Assembly (NCBI GenBank): GCA_019843655.1
Contig: JACDQD010000006.1
Location: 25,624,246 to 25,688,245, forward strand
Reading direction: 5' to 3'
DNA from: Lethocerus indicus
Lineage: Eukaryota; Arthropoda; Insecta; Hemiptera; Belostomatidae
Length of the DNA stretch: 64,000 nucleotides
Shown here: positions 24,527 to 36,695 of the stretch, piece by piece
Numbering within the stretch: the first letter of the stretch is position 1
How the letters are laid out: each line of letters starts with the position of its first letter
The notes under the pieces: model-generated
What the model was told of the DNA's origin: nothing
Database searches by the model: none
The model's input: the letters and a program-made list of their open reading frames with translations, nothing else
Program-made: the position numbers and the translations under genes

Positions 24527-25859
24527 AATGAGTTACCTTAAATGTTATAAGTACTAAAAGTAGTACAGAAATATTTTTGATGATAATTTATGGAAGAATT
24601 CTGTGGTAAGAGAAGTGGAATGGTATGCACTGAATATTTTAGTTACTGTAAAAATTATTTGTTACACAAAATAATAATTTGTGCATATAATGCTTCCAAA
24701 TTTTTTCTTCTATTTAGGTAACAGCTTCCAAAATGCATGTTCATCTATTTTCATTTCCTATCTTGTTTTATTGCATTAAATAACAAGTAATTGAATAGCA
24801 ATGGTTATATTGGTATAAGTGCTGAATAATAGTTAATAAATTTAGTATTTGTTCTGAACCCAGAAGACATTAAAAAATATGGATTAATATGAAAGTTTTT
24901 GCTTTCTTCTGTTTGTGTGCATTTTATATATAAGCATTCAAAACATTGTTCCTTTGTTGGCTGTTGAAGTATTTACTGTTGGTATATTGTTAGAACTAAT
25001 AATTTAATTGTACAACTTCCCTCAAATATGGAGAATTATATTAAATAAATTTATTAACCACTTTAGTATATTGGAATAGTGAAATATTGGTAATCTGAAA
25101 TTTAACTGGTTAAATATTACTGGAACTAATTGACTATTGTAATAATTATATTAAATTGGCACGAATAATATGATATTTTCAAACAAAGAATCAAGAAAAG
25201 TCTATCCGTTTATAGAGGATAGAGAAAAACAACAATGGCCGCCCGGGCACAATTTTCGGAATTCTTTTTTGGATAATATTCGTATGATTTCCGAAGAACA
25301 TTTGTATTACTTTAATAGATTCAATACTCTGGAACAGTTTTGACATTTAACAAAATAACAAAGTAAAAATTTTTGAATTTATTTGAAGAATGTATAATAC
25401 GCTACATAAATTTCGTGGGAAATATCAATCCCCCCTCAACGACAGTTGGTACTTCCCGCTGAGTGTAGTAATCGGTTAAAACTGAAATTTGTTATAGTTG
25501 TTTTAAAATCGCGTTTTTTCCTGTGTTATTCCGTCGAAAACAGTTTGAAATGTTTAATGTCGGTCAACCAAAGGTAAATAACGTTAATCGTTTACAGAAA
25601 TCATTGTCGACATTTTTTAACACTCTTCTAAAAAAGTACAGAGTTCAGAGTTAGCTCAGTTCACTCTCATTGTAATGTACATTGTAATATTCTGTTAAAT
25701 TATTCAGAATTGATTATTGAAAAGCGGTATACTATATTTTATGTTTAAAAAGACATATATTCAAACATCTTCCAATTGTTGATGAATGATGGGCTGATAA
25801 AATGTTAGCTCCAATAATTTACTTGGAGAAAATACCAAATGGCTATGCATTGATTCTTC

Positions 25860-25861
<2 letters not shown>

Positions 25862-25903
<42 letters not shown>
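25862..25903. repeat. (AT)n microsatellite in block Q copy 2
   Basis: Pure AT run at the position matching 24470-24523, shorter by about a dozen bases. Confidence 0.95.
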
Positions 25904-25907
<4 letters not shown>

Positions 25908-27002
25908 TGTATCTTGTAATAAATGAGTTATCTTAAATGTTATAAGTACTAAAAGTAGTACAGAAATATTTTTGATGACAATTTATAGAAGAATTCTGTG
26001 GTAAGAGAACTGGAATGGTATGCATTGAATATTTTATTTACTGTAAAACTTATTTGTTATGGAAAATAACAAATTTGTATATGTGCATGTAATGCTTCCA
26101 AATTTTGTCTTCAATTATGTAACAACTTCCAAAATATATAAGCATTCAACACATTGTTCCTTTGTGGGCCATTGGAATATTTAATGTTGGGAAGGATATT
26201 GTTAGAAATAATAATCTAATTGTATTACTTCCCTCAAGTTTTCAGTATTACTTAAAATAAACTTATTAACCACCTTGATTAGTACAAATTTGTTTTACAT
26301 TTTGGTGTAAATTATAAATTCAAAATAGTGCCCACATAATGAATTGGCATATGAAATATGTACAGGTATATGTTCATGAACAGAATAAATGTAGGTTTTT
26401 CCTAATATTTATTAAGATACTAAAAAATAATAAGCTTGATATAAAATAATAAATAAATGTATAAATTTGGAACTATTTTCAGTATTCATAATTGATTATT
26501 AATAAAATGAAGATTTGAATTCCTTCCTTGAAAAAAAGTCCTTTGTAATGCTTTCAAGTACGAAATATCATCATTTTCAGAAAATAATTTTAAAAAAATT
26601 GAAATTTATAGTAAACATCCCTAAATATAATATAGTGTTGAATAAATAGATAGATTTAAATATGTTTTTTAATAACTATGTTCCTAAAGTCTATTTACAT
26701 TCCAGGAAATTTGTGAAACAAATTTTTTAATAAAAAATGTCATAGGTATTCATTTACTCTAGGACTTCTTCTATTAATACTTTTACTGGTAATATTGCTT
26801 CATAGAAACCAGATTATGCTATGATATTTCTCTAGAATGTAAAGGAATGACAAATCTCATGTAAAATAAATTCATAGGGTTTTTATGGCTGGACCTGTTT
26901 GATCTAATTGCTTCCAGCAATCTTATTAAATAACAAGATTCCCATGTTTTATGAGAATAATAGTTACTTCTTGGTAATTATTCAGTTCTTTTCTTGTTGC
27001 AG

Positions 27003-27032
27003 GAAGTGACTGTTGCCGCCTGCCATTTAGAG
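27003..27032 (+). other. Isolated 30-nt microexon-like island
   Basis: A 30-nt moderately GC-rich island in very AT-rich DNA is bracketed by a near-perfect acceptor (ttcttttcttgttgcag) and donor (gtaagtga) on the + strand. One frame reads EVTVAACHLE. No partner exon is recognised, so it may belong to a non-coding transcript or be coincidental. Confidence 0.25.
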
Positions 27033-28910
27033 GTAAGTGAATGTTTGCCATATTCTTTTAAATAGAAAACTGTTAGCCAAACAATTTTGATCATACATTT
27101 TTTAAATGTTTTTAACGTTCTTCCTTTAATTAATTCTGAAGATTGAATAAAATTATTTTGAAAGTAAACTTTTGATTCTATATATATTGAAATTTTAAAA
27201 CTGATCACATTTTCTCTTACATTATTAAAATTGAAATGTTTAATAGAATGGTTGTTTTAAATCACAGCAATTGAAACTTCTAAGTTCTATATCAATAATA
27301 TTTATATTCCTTATGTATAGGCTCTTCATTTTTCTACTTTTAAAATAAGTATTGTAGTTTGTAAGTTGGTGGAGGTATTTATATGCTGCCTGAAATATAT
27401 AATGGATGAAATTTTAAGAGTGATTGATACATTAAAACTGGTATTTAGATTTAAACTGTGTATGATCATTCTAAATTTCGAATAAGATAAATAATGGCAG
27501 GCTTTTATGAATAAGTAATATAAATTTTATTATAGAAAAGTAATTCTTTGTGTGTTAGGAAGAGAAAATGTTTTATTTTTCAATTCCAACTTCTTTAATG
27601 GTTTATTGGTAAGTTCCTTTTAATAATCTCCTATAAATTAAGAAGCTCCATATTAGTAATATATGTAAATAGGCTTTTTGGAAAGAATAACATTTCATGC
27701 ATTTTATTGATGAAAACTAAATTTAGAGTAGAAGTTTACCGAACTATTTTTTAGTACAGTAAATGACTTAGTACTATGATTTAGTACAGTCGGGTATTTT
27801 GATTTAAACTCTGTATTATCATTCTACATTTCTTCATCTTGTCCATTCCATAATGGAAATATATTATTGTATAAATTATAATAAATTGACACAAAGACTG
27901 TGATGTTTTCGTGCAATCAATCAATAACAATTTTAGTTTATTCAAAGTTAGTTCAAATTTTTCAAATTCCCTTTTAGTTAATATTTGTATCCTTTCAAAG
28001 AAAGTTATTAATATTTAAATAAGTTCATATCTCTGGAAGTATTTTCATATACGATTAGAACAATAATGTGAATTTATTGAATTAATTTTAATATACTTCA
28101 TAAAGTTTCTGGAAAATATCAATCCTTCCCCAAAGGACAGTTAGTATCGTGCTGAGTATGGCAATTTATTAAAACTGAAATGTGTTATAGCTGTTTTAAA
28201 ATCACTTTAAAATTATAATAATAATAATTAGGCTTTTATGAATAAGTAATTTTCAATAATTTTATTATTGAAAAGTAATTCTTTATGTGTGTTAGGAAGA
28301 TATAATGTTTTGCTTTTCAATTCGAACTCCTTTAATGGTTTGTTGGTAGGTTCCTTTTAATAACCCCCTATGCATTAACAAGCTCCATATTAGTAACTTA
28401 TGTGAATAGGTTTTTCGGAAAGAATAACATTTCATTCATTTTATTGATGAAAACTAAATTTAGATTAGAAATTTGGGTAAATTTTAAAAGATATGATAAC
28501 AAATTTAATTTGTTGTCTCCTCATTGTTGAATATAGTTATATTATCATAGCTTGAAATTATTAATCCTATGTTTTATAAAATTGGTTTCAAAATGAAAAC
28601 AGTTTTCTTTTTTCTTTTTAATTATACAGGAATATCAATATATTTATAACCATTTACTTGTCAATTTTCATAATTAATATATTTTTTATCTTAGATATCA
28701 ATTTATTTTATTTATATTTTTTAGGATACTAAAGATTATTTTTAAGAGATTGTTTTAATAAGGAAAACTAGGCACTAGGTAGGGATAAACCTAAAAAAAA
28801 CATAAATTTAAATACAAGTTGCATTATATCCTCCTCAAATTTTATTTAAAGTTGACATAAATATCATAAAGTATATTAATTCTTACTTCTATTATATTTT
28901 CCTTAATATT

Positions 28911-28911
<1 letters not shown>

Positions 28912-28961
<50 letters not shown>
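28912..28961. repeat. (AT)n microsatellite
   Basis: Pure AT run just beyond the block P/Q/R duplications. Confidence 0.95.
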
Positions 28962-28965
<4 letters not shown>

Positions 28966-29088
28966 ATTATCTCCAGGAAGTTGGTTTTGTTCAAATTGCG
29001 AATATTTGCTTTTAATGCGAAATGCTTTTAAATGAAGAGTGGATAATTAGGTGGAATAATAAGAACAAATGTATATTCTTTAATAAAT

Positions 29089-32000
29089 TTTATTCTTCAA
29101 TACATCAATGATAGTGACTACACAACATAGTTTTAGGATTGTTTCCTTTTCATATTCATTATAATTTAAACATTGTCAATCGATTAAATAATGACAGCGT
29201 TTCTTTTAAACAATTAAACAAGTTATGCCAAAATACATATTTCTACAAAATATATAGTTTTGGAACATCCAAAATTTTAACACATTCAATTGAGGAAACA
29301 AACAGTTTTATATCATAATAATGCCTTTTTCTTTGATTTGAATTTTTAATTTGGAACCATTTCTTTCGAAAAAGTGCAAATTCATTTTATACCTTTTTTG
29401 TATACATACATAAGTCGAATTTAACAATTTTCAGTTTTTTCTTCTTAAATCTTGAGAGTAGTAAACTATTTCATTTTTAAACCTAGGGCGAAAAATTAAA
29501 AATAACGACTTAAAGGAACATGTGGCTAAATGTGTAGGCCTATTGTGAACAACATAAAAATTCACATCCATACATTAACATACACACCTTTTTTTTTGTT
29601 TTAAATATTTTGTAATATTTAGCTTGATAGTATACCATTGCAAACTTATGTATAGGAACTTAAACATGTCAAAAGCGTATTCCATGGCAAACATTTATTT
29701 TCTCTCTAAATATCAAAGTTTTGTACGATTTCGAGGTCGAGTGAATCATTTTTTGAAATAAGTCCGAATCGGTTCGTTTTTGATCTTCCTTTTTCATTTA
29801 TTTTTTTGGTTATTTTTTTTCATAAAAACTCCAGAAATGCGAAATGCTTGCAATGTACGACTCCCCATGTTACAACTTCATAGACCACCCCTTATTAAGT
29901 TCATTAAGTTAAAAAAAAGTGGAAACAAAAACAGAAAATTAAATAACAAAGAACCTGCAAAATGTAAAAACCTGCAATTACAGAACCACTATTAAAATGC
30001 CCACGAGTGGACAAATAAGTTTTAAAATGAGAAACGAATAAAAACAAACAAACATGAGAACAATGGTACTGGTACACCTATGCGAGAGCAAGAGTTAACG
30101 AGAGAGGTTACTTATTTAATTATTACTGTTAACATTGGCTGATTATGTGTATTTCTAATTAATATCAATTACTACTAAAACATCCTGTAAACTAGTGTAT
30201 ATTGTTACAAATTAAAATGTTTATTACTAATAAGAGTAGATTACTGTCATAGCAATTACAAGTGGAATTATAATCGGACCACGTTAGAAACCTGATATTT
30301 TGTTCATATTACTCTCTGCAATGTGTGAATGAAAAGATATTGTGGAGGACCCAGCTATTTATTTCAATCGAATAGAGAAAATTGCAGCGATATATCCTGC
30401 CCTGCGGTGCATTGAATTATTAATATTCGTTATTATCATTATTATTTATTATTATTACGATTATTAGTGGTAGTAGTATTAGTATTATAGATCATAAGAA
30501 GGGGATATATCAGGTTACTCCGTGGGTCCGTTCTGATAGCGAATCATCATACAACTATATCAGATAATGCTCATATTTGATTGGCGAACTATATATTATA
30601 TATTAGCTTATGTATCCGGCGCGCGCGGACTTTTGAGTCCGACTCGTCTAAATAAATCGGGTGCAACAACAACGAGAGAGAGAGAGTTATATTATTATAT
30701 AGAGACAGTTAAACAGACAGAGACAGAATTATCCGTCGAGAATCCTGGATTTACCAAATTATTATCGCGTCTAAAACCAAAAAAGAAATCAATTAACTAA
30801 CCGGTAAAAACGTAACAATCAACAAGTGCTAAAGAAAATGCACAGAACGAATAACGCAAAAACACAAAACGAGGTAAAAAAAACTCAAAGGGCACTGCGA
30901 CCCCTCTACCAGGGAAATATGAACATTGTCCGACAATTTAAATATAAAATGCATTAATATAGAGAAAGAGATAGAGAGTAATAACTGTAAAACATTAATA
31001 AATTCTTAAACGCTGCGGCTTACTTAGAGTATAATGTATTAATTAAAAACTATTGTTACTAAAAATTGTTTGTGTAACGCTTTGTTATCGAGAGGAAGAA
31101 GGAGGCGGAAAAAGCGGGCACGAAAAATGGAACGTAACTAGTCGGAACGAAAGGCGAAGGAGTGAGTCGAGAAACGATCCGGTGTCCCCGACTGTACGGT
31201 ACGGTTAAAACGCTCCCGAATGGGGAGAAGAAAGCGAAAACGGGGAGGAGAAGAGCTGTCTGCGGTCAACTGAACCTGGAGAAATCCTGCGTCTGGAGAA
31301 CGCACGATACTGGCTGTGAACTCTACTTAAACCTGTGTTCTGGGTCGACGGGCGGGTGTTAATATCTGGGGGGGGGGGTGGAGGGACGGGAGGATTAATT
31401 GTCATAATGTCGTATCATATATCATAGCGCTTCTTCTCTCGTGCGGGTAGTATAGAGGGGGGCGTTTTATCGAGGACAGATAGATGTTTCCTGGAGATCG
31501 GCTCGATGGGAACGGCGGAGGGAGGAGTTACCGAAGGGGAGCTACATTGATTGATAAAAGTCAAATAAAAGCGCGTGGACAGGCTGTGCTGTGGGGGGTG
31601 CGAGGGTACGGGGGGGGGTTGGGTTTGGGTTTGGGGGTAGTTGGTTGGTCGGATAGATGGAGCCCCCCGAGGAGGGGTTTTGGGGGGGCGAGGGGGCTCC
31701 TGTAATATTGTTTAGGAGTGTTGAACAAACGCATTATGCCAATACTTGTTATCATTACATAATAGTATTTGACATTATGTATTGACACGGGCGGTCGAGG
31801 GGCGCGGGCCAGCGGCTCGGTGCGGCTGCCCCGCCCTCGACTCTACAGTTCGTATTAATTTTCAACAAAACTACAATTGTTATTGTTGTATTTGTTGTAT
31901 ACGCGGAGGGAGAAATACGGACCCCCCTCCGCGTATTTGGGCTATTGTAACGATAAGAGGGATCGAAAAAATCTGCTGGATGGTGCGACCCGCGGTTGGC

Positions 32001-35000
32001 GGGCCGCAATGGGCTATTGCTCGCTTCTCATTATTTTATTATTGACGATGCTTAACGACGGCTCCGGAAGGCCCCGCGGAGCCCTCCACGCTCCACTCAA
32101 CGTCCGTCGTTATTTCCAATTATTGTTTGTTTATCTGGGAAAATTGACAACGCCGAGACTCGCGGGAGCGCGTCTCGCGCGTCTGTTCGTCTGCAAATTA
32201 AAAGCGGTGTACGCGTTTGTCGGTCGGTACATAATATTGCCATACTATTTATGTAATATACGATAAATGTAGTAATATTGTAATAGTAGCGAGTAGTTAT
32301 TGTTCGACGAGGGTGCGATGAGGTGGGTAGCCGGCGCCTAGGGACCGCCTCGTTCCCGTTCTTTGAGGGGTGGGGGTCGTGCGTGGATGTGCGTGGTCGG
32401 GGGAGGGTGCGAGGGTGGTTCAGGAAATCCGGGCGGTCCTTCGGGGCGCTCCGCTTTATATACCGGTAGCGAGTACACTATAGTGACCGACAACTATTAT
32501 GTCTCTTAAATATATTGTGTATCCGAGCTATGGTCGACTGGGGGTAACCTGTAGCGGTGTGTGTGTGTGTGGTACGCGCCCTCCGGGGGACGCGCATTAG
32601 CGACTATTGCCTTGTGGTCCTGTGGGAGGGCCGTCCTATGTACGCGCGGTGTACTCCGGTCGTGTATTAGGGCCCCGCGTACATTGAACGACCGCTCGAA
32701 GAGAGTGTGAATCTGGTGGAGGCGGAGTCGCGACCGACTTCCGCCCCCATTAGTCCGGGCTATTGCAAGATTTATTATACCGATCTTGTGAGTTATGGTA
32801 CGCGAGCGGGCAGCTCGCGTATTCGGGCTATTTCGATTTGTGGTAAATTTTTTTGCCGTACACAATAGCGCGTTTACTATTTTGTACCGTTCGCTTTTTT
32901 TTATCTGTTTGAATACTGCGCGAATTTAGTACGTCTGCGTTTTTTAAACTTGTTCTGTACTTTAAAGCGAGTCGGAAGGAACGGAAATCGGTGGAAAAGA
33001 AGTAACACGGCTGGGGCGAGAAGAGGGCCGACAGTGGGGTTGGAGAGTGGGGGTGGATTCGAGGGGTAGCGCTCGGTTGTGCTGCGTATGCACTCGATAA
33101 AACGAAACACAAAATGAGAAAAACATCAACGGAATTCGAAAAATGGAAATAATCGCGGAAAGCGTTATCGATAAGAAAGCAAAGGCGTTGTGTGTCGTCA
33201 AAAATCGGTTGCATCGATGATACGATTAACGTGTTAATGTTTATCTGCGAGGGCGCGTTCTACGGACTGGACTGAGGGGAAGGCCGATTATGGCGGGTGA
33301 TTTGGTCTGCTAGTCTGTTGGTGGGGGTTGGGGGTTGGGGGCGGCCGGTATGTATTTACTTCTGACAGGAGGATGAGGAGGAATAGGTACGTCTCGGGGT
33401 TGGAGGGAGGGAGGAGGGCATTTGTTATATGTAGTTCAAGTCTTATCCGGTTGTACTGGAGGTCGGGAGGCTCCTAGATTCTGTCCGGTGGCCTCCCTCC
33501 CTTCTCGTCTTCTATCTCTTTATATACCGTTTCAAATATATGTATATATAATGCGCGTGTTATTATATTATATATATTATATATTTACAAACTGAGTAGT
33601 TTTGTAGCGTCTCAGCAGTTTGGTTCCCCGGCCCCCCGCTCACCGGTCGCCGGGGGTCTAGGGGGCGGAGGGCTACTGAGCGTCGTAAATAGAGTTGAAA
33701 ATAAAATCGAATATATTACTGTACAGATTAATAATAATTATTATTGTATACATTAAATCGACCGGTAATATGAGTCTGGAGATGCTACTATATACAGTAA
33801 AAGACAACTTAGACGGCTATTTCGTATAAATTTCCCTCCGAGAGGATTCCTTAATCGTACGACTATTTATATACTATATATACTCATATAGTCCAGTTCC
33901 GGTACTTTCGGTTTCGACTATAATACTAAAAAAAATCCAGTCTCGTGGGAGGAAAACGGGGGCGCTCGATTACGAGTGACCCGGGAGTTGTCATTTGCAT
34001 TTGCGAGTATAACGAAATTAACTAGCGGGATTCGGTCGGGGCTACGGAACGGGAACAGGAAGAGGGTCGTTTGGAATCTTTCGGTCTATTCGGTGCGTTT
34101 TCTACAGATTTTTGAAAAAATTTACCTAGTATTGTCAATCAACGAGTCACCTGTAGATAGGTCACCAAACCGCAAGGTCTCTTCTTTAGTATTAACATAT
34201 GTACACGGACTATAACAGATAGGGGTGATGTGAGAGGGTGTAGGTGTCGGCGGGGGGCGTGGGGCGGGGGTGGTTGGTTCGGAGGTGAGGATGTATTAAA
34301 ATGTTAAATAGTGTGCCGGGCTGGGCGGCGGAGCGTAGAGTTGAATGGCGGGCACAGACCCGGCCGGTTTCATTATTGTTAAATGCGCTTTTCGCGCTTA
34401 TTGAATTTACGCGCTTGAACACCACACACTCGTTCATTCGTTCGAAATTAAAACAACTTTCTTAAAAGTGAGGTGGCCGCCGTGGACCGCTCTTCAGGAT
34501 CGACTAAGATAAAAACCAACCAGTGAGAACAACCGAGAGTAATGCGAATTAACATGATTAATTGGCCGACCTGTTTATGTTAGTATTAAAAATACAAATG
34601 TGTCCATTTTTAGAATACGCCTCGGAGATTATTCCCGTTATGAGGTCCGCGACTACCGGGGAATATATATATTCTCGTTAATATATATTTAATAGAATAA
34701 AAACATCTTCTATATATTGAAAATTCGATATACGCGTTTAATAGTATCTCCTAAGGAATAGATTAGTAAATTTATGTATGAAACAATAAACAAATATAAC
34801 GTTAAACTAGATTTTAAATATTAAATAATAAAATTGCAACCCCCGATATAACAAATAAAAATAAGGAGTATAATATTAATAAAAATAATAATGATAATAA
34901 TAATAATAATCGTAATAATAATAATCGCTCGTACGATAATAGATAAAAAAACGTTTAAAATCAGTCGATACTCTTAATTTCTAGTATTAAGAAAAATAAC

Positions 35001-36094
35001 TCAGTATAAATTGTCACTGACCGTAGCTACTTTACTTACACGCGTAAAGAAAAATAAAAAATAAAAAAATTCTATTCGTTGGTACTAATTTCATTGTTTC
35101 AAAAATACACTAATTTACTATTATATACCGGAGTTCGCCGTGCCGGTACTTGAGATAAGTCCTACGAATTTCAATAAATTTCTATTCGTCAATTTATAAA
35201 TACAGCTTTTTTTAATAATAATAATAATAATTAATCAATCGATAATCAATTAATTAATAATAATAATAATAATAATTATATCTCATTTACACGATAACAA
35301 ACATGTTGTATAACACTAAACGACCAGATAAGAACTCGTGTGTACGTGTGTTCGTTATATTCCTAAAAAGTGTAGTAGGGCGGGCGGTTCTCATTGATAT
35401 TTGTGTAGTAATAGTATTATTATTATTATTAGTAGTAGTAGTACGATAATAGTTAGTTATTATAATGGGGTGGTGGTAGTGGTGGCTGGTGGGCCCGGCC
35501 ATAGGCCCCCACCGGCACCTCCGCCTCCGGCACCGGCCCCCGGCCTAGGCACGACGGCAACATATCAAGATTCATTTTTAACAATTTTTAAACGCCAATT
35601 CGACAACTCTATCGTCCCGTCGGCCATAAATTCCGATATAATAGATTTCTTTCGTATAAAAAATATCTTAAAATTAATAATGCCCAAATATTCAGGATTC
35701 GAATTTATATTGTGGCCGGGAGCCGGCCCCGGAGCCGTCGGTGCCGCTCGGAGAATCCGCCCGCTTTCAACACCCGCTCCCTACAAATCTTATCGTTAAA
35801 TATGTATACACATAATCGCTATATATGTATATACATACAACATTATGTATATATTTACAGGCGTGCGGGAGTCGGGGCCCCCCTAACGGGGGCGCTCGGC
35901 TGCCGCGATTACGTCTCGGTCGGTGCGACGACGGTGTTGTAAAAGATGTCATAGGACGAGGATACAGCGATAGCGGTAGTAGAACGTCGATTCGATCGTG
36001 TAAGATAGTACCGCTAGGGCTGTACGGCGAGGGAGGAAATACGTAATTCTAATAATTATGTACAGAGGAGGCCGTGTTAGAAGTAGGAGAACCC
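29089..36094 (-). other. Probable very long 3' UTR of the zinc-finger gene
   Basis: About 7 kb downstream of the stop holds no coding exon. It contains many TAT/ATT-rich tracts, with TGTAAATA (Pumilio-type site) on the - strand near 33585 and 35850. A - strand AATAAA lies at 29089-29094, close to where the sequence changes character. Long 3' UTRs are typical of insect neural transcription factors. The UTR end is inferred; several other AATAAA motifs exist inside. Confidence 0.4.
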
Positions 36095-36346
36095 TCATGG
36101 GTTGATGTGATGTTGTTGGGAGGTGGACAGGTTGAAACCCATGTTCCTGGGGTCGGCCGCGGCCTGGAGCCTCAACGCCTGTTCCAGCCTCTGTTCCTGA
36201 AGCCTCAGCACCTCGCTCATGTCGGGCGACAATTGGCCACCGCCCCCGGTGCCTCCGCCGCCCCCGCCGCCTCCTCCGCTATACGGACCCGGACTGTGCT
36301 GTTGCTGCTGCTGCTGTTGCTGCTGTTGTTGCACCTGCTGTTGGAC

Positions 36347-36382
<36 letters not shown>

Positions 36383-36695
36383 TTGTTGGACCTGCTGTTG
36401 TTGCTGCTGTTGCTGATGCTGCGGCTGTTGTTGCTGAGAGCTGGCGACCACCGCCTGGGTCACCGCCAGTCTCAAGGCGGCTTCCGCCTGCGACCTCAGG
36501 ATCGCTTCCTGCATCCTCAGTTGTTCGGCGTTGACGGGCGCCTGCAATTGGTGCCCCCCTCCGCCGCCCCCTCCGCCGCCGCCTCCGCCTCCGCTACCGG
36601 CTTCCATCACCATCGACGTCATCGACGCTCTCATAGCGGCGTTCATCAGTTGCATGGCCGAGCTCATGTCCGCGTTTCCGCCCACTTGGCCGTTA
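36095..36695 (-). CDS. Zinc-finger gene last coding exon, polyGln, stop
   Basis: 601-nt coding part, acceptor cattttcag. It encodes [20 protein letters not shown], a 13-residue polyGly run, a helical Q/A-rich segment, then about 50 residues that are almost all Gln with a few Val and His. It finishes [11 protein letters not shown] and TGA. The CAG/CAA mix in the Gln tract argues for selection on protein rather than pure triplet slippage. Confidence 0.93.

Larger units (their letters stand above)
23650..28480. repeat. AT-rich region of segmental duplications
   Basis: Block P occurs near 23655-24200, 25135-25740 and 27845-28210. Block Q, containing an (AT)n tract, occurs at 24408-25060 and 25799-26280. 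Block R occurs at 27485-27735 and 28225-28470. All are in direct orientation. There is no coding capacity except the isolated exon-like island at 27003. Confidence 0.75.

Noticed and set aside
32506..33214. 119- and 128-codon - strand frames in the 3' UTR
   Set aside because: Low-complexity, no splice sites, no recognisable domain; chance frames in moderately GC-rich UTR.
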